NCBI RefSeq assembly: GCF_032854445.1
Contig: NC_088300.1
Coordinates: 32,719,608 to 32,783,607 of the forward strand
Direction of reading: 5' to 3'
Source: Liolophura sinensis
Taxonomy: Eukaryota; Mollusca; Polyplacophora; Chitonida; Chitonidae
Length of the DNA stretch: 64,000 nucleotides
Shown: piece by piece, positions 11,566 through 23,800 of the stretch
How the letters are laid out: every line of letters begins with the position of its first letter
How positions within the stretch are numbered: the stretch's first letter is position 1
Notes under the pieces: model-generated
What the model saw: the letters and a program-made list of their open reading frames with translations, nothing else
The model's database searches: none
Told to the model about the DNA's origin: nothing
Position numbers and translations under genes: made by a program

Positions 11566-12593
11566 AAAATAGACATCATAGGGTGATCATTCATTGGCGC
11601 TAATTATGATGGATTATTGTTTTTTAGTAATTGTTTGAAATGACACCGCGCGATTCTTGAAAAAGAATCGATAGTTGTTACATTACTACAAACACGTTTA
11701 AGTAGAAGAAACAACTCGCAACAGTTGATTCTTGACAAAGAATCGATGCGGCGCTCCGACTGTCAACTATCGCTCGTCGTTTCTCCACTACATAACAAAG
11801 AACTGGTCATCACTTTTCTGGGAGCGTGTTGCAATCCTGGTGTCAGTTGACAATACAATGAACAGAGACCATAATCTCATGCTTTTACAGTAGACATTGG
11901 CCTAGATGTAATTTTCCAGGCCTTTCAAAGACGATGCGAAATATGAAGCCGGTGTTTACCACACACCACACATCAACCCCTTTGTATGAAGCATGAACCA
12001 GAAAAAAATGCCAGGCACGTGGTGTTATTTTGAACAGGATAATATAGAATTGGCTGGATGTCGTGTTGCAATGTCTACGTTTGCGAAAGAACAAACTGAC
12101 AGATAGCCCAACACTTACTGTGTTGGCAGGGATAAAGAAAATAAACGTAGCACAGCAAGTTGACGTTAAAGTGTCGATCCCCTCTTACGCGCCTCAAGGG
12201 GGACTTACGACGCTTGGAAGAGGAACTGTGAGTGTGTGTGGAGAAGGGAGAGTGCATCTTAAGAACAATTTGATCTCTTATATACATGACAGAGGGAAAT
12301 TCCGTTGTCCCCAAAAACTAAAATGAAGAACATGTCAGATGAAAGACCGTTAAACACTGTTCAAAAAAACAGTTCATTTATTTTTTTTTAGAAAGGGTTA
12401 CTTGGTTTTAGAACATAAGATTGTATACCATGATGTGTAATGATACATAGTCTGTTGGGACAAAATGTTTTATATCGGAGTCTATCAATGTGCTTTCGTA
12501 AAGCAAGACACCTTTGTTGGCATCAAAAGTCAGGCTTATCAATCATAAATTTGAAGTTTACCTATTAAAATATCACCCTATGACGTCTATTTT
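11566..12593. mobile_element. Element with 22-bp terminal inverted repeats
   Basis: AAAATAGACATCATAGGGTG at 11566 recurs inverted at 12572-12593 with one mismatch (A/G) over 22 bp. The interior (about 1 kb) has no transposase-sized ORF, so a non-autonomous DNA transposon is likely. Target duplications were not recognised. It also holds the twin hairpins at 11652 and 11727. The unique interval 11232-11565 to its left shows no feature. Confidence 0.6.
11652..11747. repeat. Two near-identical short hairpins
   Basis: GATTCTTGAAAAAGAATCGAT (11652-11672) and its near copy with GACA in the loop (11727-11747) each fold with 7-bp arms GATTCTT/AAGAATC. Confidence 0.8.
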
Positions 12594-12927
12594 GGAGTTA
12601 AAAAAGCACTGAAACAAAAATGCTGTGAAGTAAAAAGCTGGTCAAGATTATAGATTCTTCTTAAATATATGGAAGTGAGATAAAATGACACTTCATGGAC
12701 GACTAACAGCATCGTTATAATCTTATGTCACAAGTTTAATGATCGAATTAAGTGTCTAATTGATCTAGGCTTATCTTTCCCGTGAAAAGTGAAAAGCTTT
12801 AGGCTGCTTATATCATGTGTGGGAAGGCGGGCCAAATTTTGTTGTTGTAAGTCTCCAGTAGTTGTCAGGTGTCGAATTTGCCCAGTTATAATAAGGTCGG
12901 TGTTTTGTTTCGTCTGCGTCCGTCATA

Positions 12928-12964
12928 CAGTGGTTACAAAGTTACATTAACTTTGTAACCACTG
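12928..12964. repeat. Perfect 16-bp inverted repeat with 5-nt loop
   Basis: CAGTGGTTACAAAGTT, loop ACATT, then AACTTTGTAACCACTG. It sits only 17 bp past the donor side of the DOMON remnant. Confidence 0.95.
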
Positions 12965-12980
12965 ATTATTGTTAAGTTAC

Positions 12981-13231
12981 CTGTAAATTGGCTTTTCCTG
13001 TGGCATCCCCAAACCTGCCGATGGCCATATCCGAGCCGGCCATGTCCCCACAGGGAGAGAACCCCAAACCTACATACCCCAGAGTCATCACCTAAAACTT
13101 CAAAGATGATTTCATGGTGGTCAAAGTTCCAAAACAGGTGGAATTTTTCTTCTGGATCCATCATCACATCATCACCTCTGTGCACATACATAATAAACGG
13201 CACAGAGAATAAAAACCCCTTGCAAAAACAT
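12981..13231 (-). pseudogene. Signal-peptide plus DOMON exon with two frameshifts
   Basis: The minus strand starts with ATG and a hydrophobic signal (MFLQGVFILCAVYYVCAQR), then meets TGA. One frame later it continues with DPEEKFHLFWNFDHHEIIFE, and after a second shift with GYVGLGFSPCGDMAGSDMAI ending in ...NLQ/GTAACT, a plausible donor. This is the first half of a DOMON domain as found at the N-terminus of DBH and MOXD1 proteins (aromatic core LFW, then GYVG-G-S--G-M-G-D). Two frame breaks in ~250 bp argue for a pseudogene. Confidence 0.75.
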
Positions 13232-13360
13232 ATTAAATATATGTCCAGGTATCAGCTGCGCGGGGTTGTGACTGAACAGGCTTGTGTACTGCCAAATGAC
13301 GTGAGCTGAAGTAATATTTTTTGGCGCGTGTAATATATACTTAAGCTCGACGTTCTGGTC

Positions 13361-14019
13361 TATATCCTTTTGGTGGGCATAAAAATGGGCCGTACTTTTG
13401 ATGCTGCATTGCTCCATTACCCTTTGTTCAAACCCTTTCAAACTTCATTCATGACATTCAAATGGCATGATTTTGTTAATATACTAACCAATTTTCAAGG
13501 TTATAGCTTGAGTAGTCTGTACACAGGGTTAAAATGAAAACATAGTCTCAAAAACGCACGTTCCGGTGATCCACATTGCATCACCTGTCAGGTGTCATGA
13601 GTAGAGCGCGCGCTGCACCTGTGTGACACGCGTCAATCAAGTGTCGTCTGGAAAAATTGTCTGGCTCTAGTGTCAGAGAAACCCTTCCGGCAGATAGGCA
13701 CAGGTTTTGCTGAATCAAGATGGTTTTCTCTGCGGCGGACAAGGGATTGATCACCTTTTCAAGTAAAACGAGGTAGAACATCATTTTGAAATGTCCGGAA
13801 TGTAGAACACCATTTTGAAATGTCCGGAATATGCGTTTTTGACTCTACTTTGATTTTGGTCCCATGAACAGAAATCTTAAAGGATGAAATTGAAATTTGG
13901 TCTGTATACTTAGAACATAATTGCTTTTGATTGTGTGAGTATTTAGAAGCTGACGTAAGAGGGTTTCGGAGATATTGAGTGTCAAAATACGGCCCATTTT
14001 TTATGCTCACCCGATATAC
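13361..14019 (+). mobile_element. TIR element (MITE-like), copy 1
   Basis: The ends are inverted repeats: GGTGGGCATAAAAATGGGCC at left and, on the other strand, GGTGAGCATAAAAAATGGGC at right, extended by TATATC-like bases. Copy 2 lies inverted at 18316-18913. No long ORF; a non-autonomous DNA transposon is likely, superfamily not assignable. Confidence 0.75.
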
Positions 14020-14577
14020 CTGACCGGATCCACGTGTACACGTGACATAGATACCTTATACAAACAGTCGTTAGTAAGTAAGGGTACAGTGGTACTGGAG
14101 ACTGTCGATTAGCGACAGGTGTAAAACTCAAGTCATCGAATTTCACAGCTTTTATCACAAGCGAACAGACATTACATGTGCTTTATCTTTTCCTAGTTTT
14201 AGCTATTTACATGCGCGTTGGATTGCTGTTTTACGCAATGGCGGTGTTCAGGTTTATGGGTGGAGGAATTCGAATAGTGTCCTGGAAAACAACTGTCCCT
14301 CTCCAAAACCCCGTGCCGAACCATTGTGAGCTGGATTACAATCTGCGACCGCATTCACTAATTACTAATCAAAAAACTTGACCTTTATTAACTAAAACAC
14401 AAGCACACAGCTAGGTGAAATCTAACCTACTATGACTTCTAATCTGTCGTATCCTGCTGAATATTCTTTGATACTTATTTTTACATGTGATTCAAGGAAA
14501 AGAAAACACTAAAATGAAGTGTATACCAGATGAAAGAAAATTAAACACTGTCGAGTCTAATAGTTTGATGTATTTTC
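14020..14577. other. Unassigned DNA between TIR element and minisatellite
   Basis: No gene or array supported here. Confidence 0.45.
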
Positions 14578-17085
14578 GTAATGGACAAAAGATGTGTGGA
14601 CGTCTCTGCAAGGCAATGAGAGAAAGGTGTGTGGGCGTGTCTGCATAGTAATGGGCGAAAGGTGTGTGGAAGTGTCTGCATAGTAATGGGCGAAAGATGC
14701 GTGGATGTCTCTGCAATGTAATTGGCGAATGATGTGTGGACGTCTCGGGAGCGTAATGGGCGAAAGATGCGTGGGCGTCTCTGCAAAACAATGGGAGAAA
14801 GATGTGTGGACGACTCGGCAAAACAATGGGAGAAAGATGTGTGGGCGTGTCTGCAAAGTAATGGGTGAAAGGTGTGTGGAAGTCTCTGCAAAACAATGGG
14901 AGAAAGATATGTGGAAGTCTCTGCAAAACAATGGGTGAAAGGTGTGTGGAAGTCTCTGCAAAGCAATGGGTGAAATGTGTGTGGGCGTGTCTGCATAGTA
15001 ATGGGCGAAAGATGCGTGGACGTCTCTTCAATGTAATTGGCGAATGATACGTGGACGTCTCGGGAGCGTAATGGGAGAAAGATGTGTGGAAGTCTCTGCA
15101 AAAGAATGGGTGAAAGATGTGTGGAAGTGTCTGCATAGTAATGGGCGAAAGATGCGTGGACGTCTCTGCAAAGAAATGGGCGAAAGATGTGTGGACGTCT
15201 CTGCAATGTAATGGGCCAATGATGTGTGGACGTCTCGGGAGCGTAATGGGCGAAAGATGGGTGGACGTCTCTGCAAAACAATGGGTGAAAGATGTGTGGA
15301 AGTGTCTGCGTAGTAATGGGCGAAAGATTGCGGACGTCTCTGCAATGTACTGGGCAAATGATGTGTGGACGTCTCGGGAGCGTAATGGGCTAAAGATGTG
15401 TGGAAGTCTCTGCAAAACAATGGGAGAAAGATGTGTGGAAGTGTCTGCATAGTAATGGGCGAAAGATGCGTGGGCGTCCCTGCAATGTAATGGGCGAATG
15501 ATGTGTGGACGTCTCGGGAGGGTAATGGGCGAAAGATGTGTGGACGTCTCTGCAAAACAATGGGTGAAAGGTGTGTGGAAGTGTCTGCAAAACAATGGGT
15601 GAAAGATGCGTGGACGTCTCTGCAATGTAATTGGCGAATGATGTGTGGACGTCTCGGGAGGGTAATGGGCGAAAGATGCGTGGACGTCTCTGCAATGTAA
15701 TTGGCGAATGATGTGTGGACGTCTCAAAAGCGTAATGGGAGAAAGATGCGTGGATGTCTCTGCAAAACAATGGGCGAAAGGTGTGTGGAAGTGTCTGCAT
15801 AGTAATGGGCGAAAGATGCGTGGGCGTCTCTGCAATGTAATGTGCAAATGATGTGTTGACGTCTCGGGAGCGTAATGGGCGAAAGATGTGTGGATGTCTC
15901 TGCAAAACAATGGGAGAAAGGTGTGTGGAAGTGTCTGCATAGTAATGGGCGAAAGATGCGTGGACGTCTCTGCAATGTAATTGGCTAATGATGTGTGGAC
16001 GTCTCGGGAGCGTAATGGGCGAAAGATGCGTGGACGTCTCAGCAAAACAATGGGTGAAAGATGTGAGGAAGTGTCTACAAAGTAATGGGCGAAAGATGCG
16101 TGGACGTCTCTGCAATGTAATTGGCGAATGATGTGTGGACGTCTCGGGAGCGTAATGGGGGAAAGATGCGTGGATGTGTCTGTAAAACAATGGGAGAAAG
16201 GTGTGTGGAAGTGTCTGCATAGTAATGGGCGAAAGATGCGTGGACGTCTCTGCAATGTAATTGGCTAATGATGTGTGGACGTCTCGGGAGCGTAATGGGA
16301 GAAACATTTGTGGAAGTCTCTGCAAAATAATGGGAGAAAGATGTGTGAAAGTGTCTGTATAGTAATGGGCGAAAGATGTGTGGAAGTGTCTGCATAGTAA
16401 TGGACGAAAGATGTGTGGAAATCTCTGCAAAACAATGGGAGAAAGATGCGTGGGCGTCTCTGCAATGTAATGGGCGAATGATGTGTGGACATCTCTGCAA
16501 AACAATGGGTGAAAGATGTGTGGAAGTCTCTGCAAAGCAATGGGTGAAAGGTGTGTGGAAGTCTCTGCAAAGCAATGGGTGAAAGGTGTGTGGAAGTCTG
16601 CAAATCAATGGGTGAAAGGTGTGTGGGCGTGTCTGCATAGTAATGGGCGAAAGATGCGTGGACGTCTCTGCAATGTAATGGGCGAATGATGTGTGGACGT
16701 CTCGGGAGCGTAATGGGCGAAAGATGTGTGGAAGTCTCTGCAAAACAATGGGAGAAAGATGTGTGGAAGTGTCTGCATAGTAATGGGCGAAAGATGCGTG
16801 GACGTCTCTGCAATGTAACTGGCAAATGATGTGTGGACGTCTCTGCAAAGCAATGGGTGAAAGGTGTGTGGAAGTCTCTGCAAAGCAATGGGTGAAAGGT
16901 GTGTGGAAGTGTCTGCATAGTAATGGGCGAAAGATGCGTGGACGTCTCTGCAATGTAATTGGCGAGTGATGTGTGGACGACTCGGCAGCGTAATGGGCGA
17001 AAGATGCGTGGGCGTCTCTGCAAAACAATGGGACAAAGATGCGTGGACGTCTCTTCATAGTAATGGGCGAATGACACGACAGCAT
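14578..17085. repeat. 35-bp minisatellite with 140-bp (four-monomer) higher-order unit
   Basis: About 70 monomers of 35 bp. Types differ at the centre: A (GTGTCTGCATAGTAATGGGC), B (GTCTCTGCAATGTAATTGGC), C (GTCTCGGGAGCGTAATGGGC) and D (GTCTCTGCAAAACAATGGGT). Much of the array runs A-B-C-D, a 140-bp higher-order unit, with local D runs. Because 35 is not a multiple of 3 and the minus strand seldom has stops, long minus ORFs arise in all three frames (up to 587 codons, 14492-16255). I treat these as artefacts: no splice, homology or start evidence. Confidence 0.95.
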
Positions 17086-17362
17086 CTCGCAAAATACTAA
17101 TCGGACAATGTGCGGACGAATGATGCGAAGCAATAAAGAAGTCATGGTATCCAAGGTTAGATGTTGACAAATCAACCGCTGGTTATGCTTGGACAAATCC
17201 AAGCGATGACAGCATCAATAATTAAACACGTTTTTCTATTCGTTGAAGAGGCGGTACTTAATTAGCCTTACCGTAAAAGCTTGACCGATGAAGACATAAA
17301 TAAAATATAGACACAACAAAAGGCAAAATGATAATGTCTACTATGATGGAAATGTGTTCAAT

Positions 17363-17437
17363 GTACCTCGACAGGGCTGTTCCTTCACCACATGCACAAA
17401 GTACCTCGACAGGGCTGTTCCTTCACCACATGCACGG
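17363..17437. repeat. 38-bp tandem duplication
   Basis: GTACCTCGACAGGGCTGTTC and the following 18 bp occur twice in tandem (17363 and 17401). It lies about 160 bp upstream of the start codon at 17601, so it could fall in that gene's promoter or 5' UTR. Confidence 0.93.
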
Positions 17438-17600
17438 AACAGTGACCGATGTACGGGTTCGTGTATACCCATTACAAACTGACGAACATGCACTGGATGA
17501 GCCAAAGCTATAACAGGAAATCAATAGCTTCGTTGAACCGAGAACTAGGCCTAAAATAGCTAAAATTATCGAGTCGAAACCATAAACCGGCTGTTGTTAG

Positions 17601-17801
17601 ATGCTGACCGTCATGGAATTGAATTTAACTCTCATTTTGTTTATTACTGAGGTTGTCAATTTAACTTGGGCTTATTCGGGATTTCATGGATTTCCGCCTG
17701 CTACATTCACGAGTGACTGGCTGCCTATCTCGTCTACTACCTCGTCCACCTCTTACCGAGTGGTCAGTCACGGACTGGGTGAAGTGCCAATCATGGTCAA
17801 G
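17601..17801 (+). CDS. Exon 1: signal peptide and start of module 1
   Basis: ATG to AAG/GTTTGT, phase 0, 67 codons. Hydrophobic LTLILFITEVV, then SDWLPISS and HGLGEVPIMVK. Confidence 0.78.
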
Positions 17802-20800
17802 GTTTGTCGTATTTGTTTCCACCAATAAGTCTTATCTCTGTGTTGTTTTACTCTCGCTCTAGAATCGATTTCACAAAGCAATTTTTAACATTTTTCAACA
17901 CTTGCGGACTAAGTTCCAATACAAAGTTTCAAGAGGTCCAAATCGTCACACTTATTATGTGTTTTCAATTTTAACTCCTGGGATCCAAATATAAATGTTT
18001 GTTTTGAATTTCAAATTTGGACGTTAGTATACTGGCTTTGTGGAATCACCCATTGGCTCCCGCGTTATTCTGTTGTCGATTTCATTTCTGGTTAACTAGT
18101 TAGGCTATTTTACTGTTTACAGTTTGCAGCTTAACCAATTCAGTCTGGAGATATGGGATTAACACTGAGATATCAGGGCAAGGAAACAGGACTTGTTAGC
18201 TCAGTGTCAGTATAATGTGACTGGGTGGGACGTCATGTCTGGTGTCTTCGGCATGGTACATCAGTGACTGAATCGCTTTGGTGGCATGGATTAGCCCTGC
18301 CACAAGAAGACACTATATATCGGCTTGGCATAAAAAATGGACCGTATTTTGACACTCAATATCTCCGAAACCCTCTTACGTCAGCTTCTAAAAATTTACA
18401 CACTCAAAAGCAATTATGTCCTACGTATGCAGACCAAATTTCAATTTCATCCTTTAAGATTTCTGTTCATGGGACCAAAATCAAAACAGTCAAAAACGCA
18501 TGTTCCGGATTTTTCAAAATATTCTACCTTGTTTTACTTGAAAAGGTGATCAATTCCTTGTCCGCCGCAGAGAAAACCATCTTGATTCAGCAAAACTTGT
18601 GCCTATCTGGCGGAAGGGACAATTTTTCCAGACGACACTTGATTGACTCGTGTCACACAGGTGCAGCGCGCGCTCTACTCATGACACCTGACAGGTGATG
18701 CAATGTGGATCACCGGAACGTGCGTTTTTTAGACTATGTTTTCATTTTAACCCTGTGTACAGACTACTCAAGCTATGACCTTGAAAATTGGTCAGTATAT
18801 TAAAAAAAATCATGCCATTTAAATGTCTTAAGTTTGAAAGGGTTTGAACAAAGGGTAATGGAGCAATGCAGCATCAAAAGTACGGCCCAATTTTTTTATG
18901 TCCACCCGATATATATGAATATATAAACCCCGTAGGGCCGAGTTATTCAAGAGTGCATTAGTATTAGCAGTTAAGTCCGATATTAACTTTAGTTAATGCA
19001 TTACATTGGTTAAAACATTAGATTTGTATTGGGCTACGACTTGTATTATGATTTAAGGCTCTGCTGAGGTTATTTGTTTATGACAAGAAACCAAATTAAA
19101 TGGCATGTTAATTGTGTTTGAAAATCAGAAAGTTAAGAAAATGCCGGAGTTCAAACGCCTGAGGTAAAGTGAAGAGAAGTTTGATCAGTGTTCTGGACCT
19201 GAAGGAAACAAGGAAGGGATGACGTCATCATTTATACTATAACGATGGCCTTAACTATATTGATGGCCTTGAGGTAGCAGGCTCATTGGTCTGTTTTCAA
19301 TATGCTTTATGACATACAAGGCTTTGAACAAAAAGCTATGGTATATGAAATTAACTCAGGCAATAATAAACGAATTTTATTGTGAAGATCTCCTTCAATC
19401 ATTTACACAGAGATAATTCAAGTTGGCCATAAAGTCCTCTACTTACTGTCTTCCTAAGACCTAATGGTTTGAAAGATTACCATGTATATTGCTGACGATT
19501 AGATTGATGCTATCGCTGGTTCAAAACCAGGATTGACCTCAGTCACGTTTTATCACGAGAGTTTATATCCCGAAGTGCACTCCGTACTCACGATATATAA
19601 CACTATTTATCCTTTATAGGTTTTGGTGAAAGTACAGGATGGCCCGAACAAGGACTACAAGTTTGAAGCGGCTGGTTCCGGTCAGACGGACGATGATTAT
19701 TGTAAGCTCTGAACATTTCACAACAGCATCAATCGTTTGAAATCTGATCGAGTTTCAAGACCCCCCTTCCCAAAAAAAAAAGTCGAATAGTTGGCAGACT
19801 AAGCATCAATGGATAGAACATTATTTCTCCGTTATTTTCAATTGGTTTGTGGACTAAATAATGCGCTTTAAATATTTGCATTCTATGGTGGGCTCTATGG
19901 ACCATACTGAATATGTTGAAAACAAGTGATGTGAAGCGGCGTTGTACTTTTTACTAGTGTATTGTTTAGTCATGAAAAAAAATGTATTCTTCCATAGTTA
20001 AAAAGGTATTTGGGAGAAAAAAAACGTTTCTGACGTCACGAAACCCTAAAATTGTTCAAAAAGCCCACAATCAAATAAAACAGCAAACAATAAGTTAATA
20101 GCTATGCATATAAAAATGTTCAATAGTCTTTCCACTTACGCTTTAATTCAGGTACATTTCAGCTTCTTTAATACATATATGCACAAATTATTCACAGTAT
20201 GATGTCCGTCAGTTTGTTTGAAAGTTGGGTGTTATAGCATTCAAGTACTCACAAACTGCACAACAAACTTTCATAAGGTACTTTTTATTAAACGAGTGAG
20301 AGGAATTGTAAGAAATTATACTCTGAGCTAGGTTACAAATATTATGGGTATATGCATGGCGAACTCATGGATATCAGGTTACGGTTTTTGTCTTGTTAGC
20401 CCTTGAGGGCTTTTCTGACATAGTAAACTGTTACAGGGCTAGACTCTTCTCATTCATCCCTTATTTTATGTTGTTTTGCATACTGTCTTCAATGGATCGA
20501 AGCTGGGAACATTAAAATGTTTTTCTATAATTATGCATGCCTGAGTAGATATTCTCATGTGTGATTACTGGTAAATCTACACGAGCCTAAAACTGGTCGA
20601 CATTGGACTCGAACTTCAGCTATCATGTTTGAGTCCATTCTCCCAACAGTGAACGAAACAACACAAGGGGCATCACTGCCATCACAAGACAAGTTTGACC
20701 TTTTATATTCCCTATATTCATCGTGTTGAATTGGATCGCCACGTTCGACCCGGTTGCAATCAAAGCGCAACTGCGATACATATTTTGTTATCGACAACTG

Positions 20801-23800
20801 ATATTCTAGCACGGTACACGATTGAATACTGATTTCACTCAATCGCATAGAACATACCTTGCGTCTTTCCTACATCCTTGAAAACTGTTGGCTCCTTCTT
20901 TTTGAATGATTCCGTCTTATTTTCGTACTTTATATACTTTCTCTGTTCTTTGGTGGTTTATCTTATACGTTGTTTTGGGGAATTGGCCTTGCGATTATTG
21001 ACCTGGAACGTCCTTATCGGTTGACGGTTGGTATACGAATGTCAGTGTCGACAGATTTTGACCTTGTCCACATATGTGGGCTTCCTTAAGCTTAGCTTCA
21101 CCAGTAGCGCCGTAGAATGTATCCCAAGATCAACATTCATCAATTTAAAAAAAAAACTTTATGTGACTTTTGTGTCAAATGGAGTCGGAGAATGGCCAAT
21201 TGTAACAAGTTTTAGGCTGGTGTAGATTTCAGAAATCATATATGAGGCAGCCTATGAAACCTAAATGGGTTACGGGCAGACATTTTTTAACGCCCCCAGC
21301 ATCACCCCGGCACGCAAACCGGGCAACGTTATGTTCAGCACTGTGAGCACAATTACGCGCTCGTAACGTCAGATGGCCTTTGGTAACTGGGAAATGGAGA
21401 CATTCAGCGTATATGCCCACCTCATTACTGTCAGTTAGTGCGTAAACGGCAATGTGCGTGTTTTTTTCTTAGCGTATACTGAAATATTCGACAGGATATG
21501 TCTTCATTAATTTATTTATTTTATTGTTGCCCAACGTCATGCATACTCCTGAATTTTTTGCTTATACGATGATGTCAGTTTTAGGGGTCGAGGAAACCCT
21601 GAGTAAAGCAAGGACCTTTGGCAAATTGACAAGATTCTTTCCAACGTGTGAATTACACACCATATTGGTGAAACATTATTGGTCTTCCATGAACGTTAAA
21701 TTGCAACGCGATTGTTATCGACCACTTATTGGCACAAAGGACTCGCAAACAGTGAGAGCTGGGAAACAATCAACTTCCCTGTTTAATACCGGGGTTGAAC
21801 TCGCACCTCGTGTGTACTAGCAATGGAAAGGCGAGCGTCTCTGAACACTAGACCACGACACTTTCAGTAATGGGCAGTAAATAATAAACTGGGTTAACTT
21901 TCTTTTCAGCTTCAGCTAGAGGGGGCGTGATTTATATGTACACTGACAATGACGTTCACATCTTTTCGGCTTCCGGTAATAACGACAACTCAAACGCCTT
22001 CAGCCTTTACATCGGAAATACTTGGGGGTCAGGAGCGCAGGCGCAATCCGAAACAAGTGCGCAAGTTCAGGTAAATTTTATATACAATCAATTGGTCGCC
22101 CTCAAATTGGAGAAATGTTTTGGCGTCCATACTTGAACTGTTGGCCGAAAAGATAGATGTTGAAATAGTGTAAAGTATTATCATGTCTAAAAAGAACGAT
22201 CTTGGTTATCGTGGTAGCGCAGAACAATGGCCCTGGACCTTCCCACAAAACGGTCGCTGCGAGCTCGTACAGCTCATGTCGGCTTCCTTTCCGGTCCCAC
22301 GTGGGCAATCTGCAGATGGTCCTGGGTTTTCCCTGGCTTTACCCGGTTTCTTCCTACTATATTGCTGGCCGCCATCGTGCGTATGTTGAGTACGGGGGAA
22401 AATACCGATCAAATAAAAAAGAAATAAATATCACATCTAAGGCAAAGCACTGACATTGTTTCCGTATCAAATGGAATGATCAAGCTGTGCTAAGTAAGCT
22501 ATGCATTTTATAGAAGCTACGGGGTTAGTTCGCTAACCCACTTAACCCAGCGACTGATGAATATTAGTCTGACGCATTGCATTAAAATAGTGAAAGTGGT
22601 CATGTATGTTTAATCTGTGCTTCCGGGAACGTAGGTATGAGAATAAATTCCCGCCTTCTTCCCTCATATAGTCAACCCAGCCTCATACAATAACAAATGA
22701 ATGACAGCCTATCTCCAGGGAAACCAATTTTGGTTATTACGGTGCTGTAGGCTTTGTAACCTCCCTTGCATGTCTGTACATGTAAAAATGTTCAGAAACC
22801 TACCCCTGGCGATAGCCAGTGGTATTGCGGCCCGCCTGCTTCTGTCAGGAGATTTTCAGCCAATCATTGATCGTCTCTTATAAGTGTGTATTTCCTTTGC
22901 TTCGAAAAGTTTGCATGTAAGGCATATAAGTTCAGATCCAGTTGATTCCCTGGCGCAATATTAGAAAACAGAAATAAACAATGGTATGTTGATGTGATTT
23001 TATCGACACGTACAGTCAGTGGAATGTCACTGGCCTGTCAGGCAAAACCGATAATAGCTACAGCGGTCGACCAGCCTATATAGCCCATGTTTTTGTTTTT
23101 CCGTTACTAATTTTCATATAACCGGCCCGGATAGCACAGTTGGTAGAGCGTCCACTTCGGGACCTGTAGATCCAGGATCAATCCTTGATCGAGTCACACC
23201 TAAGACTTTAAAAGAGGAAGTTGTAACTTCCTCGCTTGGCGTTCAGCATGAAGGGGATAGTGCAACGACTAGTTGACCCGTATCAGTATAATGGCTTACT
23301 TACCTTCGGTAAGTCGTCTCAGTGAAGCAGCACTAAATAAAAGAGCACTAAATAAAATAAAAAAAGGCACATTACACGTACGTGCACCCTAATGATTCCT
23401 TCGTCGTCATATGACTGAAAAATTGTTGAGTACGACGTTAAACCCCAAGCACTCGCACTCGCACTAATTTTCATACATATTTTTGCCTATTTTGCCTCAA
23501 AATGACCGGCCTCCCCGATAACCTTTAACATTTCGATGTGCAGGGAGTTATTTTTGGTGTGTTGTCTTGAACTAATATAGTTGTTAAGCTGCCAGTCGAC
23601 CTGCCAGTTGATCGGACTGTGAATTAGGCATATTTTTGAAGGAAAGTTCATGGTTTTCAAGAGTTAATATGGCTCAGTAAATCAAGGTTGAAGATGTTGA
23701 ACATCACTAGCTCCATTCATATGTGATATATGGGTATTCAGTATATCCATATCCTTACTAAAATGTACATCCAATTTCATCACGCGCAAAGAAAATTGAT

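Larger units (their letters stand above)
9461..13231 (-). pseudogene. Decayed DBH/MOXD1-like paralogue (N-terminal and C-terminal remnants)
   Basis: Two remnants lie in the right order on the minus strand: a signal peptide plus DOMON exon (13231 to 12981) and a copy of the C-terminal exon (about 9613 to 9461). The first has two frameshifts, the second a 4-nt deletion. No copper-monooxygenase exons were recognised between them; that interval holds a minisatellite, an LTR fragment and a TIR element. The locus faces tail-to-tail against the gene ending at 5866, so it is probably the other arm of an inverted duplication. A functional gene is unlikely unless the frameshifts are assembly errors. 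Confidence 0.68.

Noticed and set aside
14492-16255. 587-codon minus-strand ORF and its large siblings in the 35-bp satellite
   Set aside because: They only reflect a stop-poor repeat read in every frame, with no splice, start or homology evidence.
18225-18698. 157-codon plus ORF
   Set aside because: Runs across a repeat fragment and TIR element copy 2; the inverted copy breaks the same frame.
20555-20848. 97-codon minus ORF with several Cys
   Set aside because: Its end carries a tRNA box-B-like GTTCGAGTCCAATGT, so it is more likely a SINE-like repeat; no splice sites fit.
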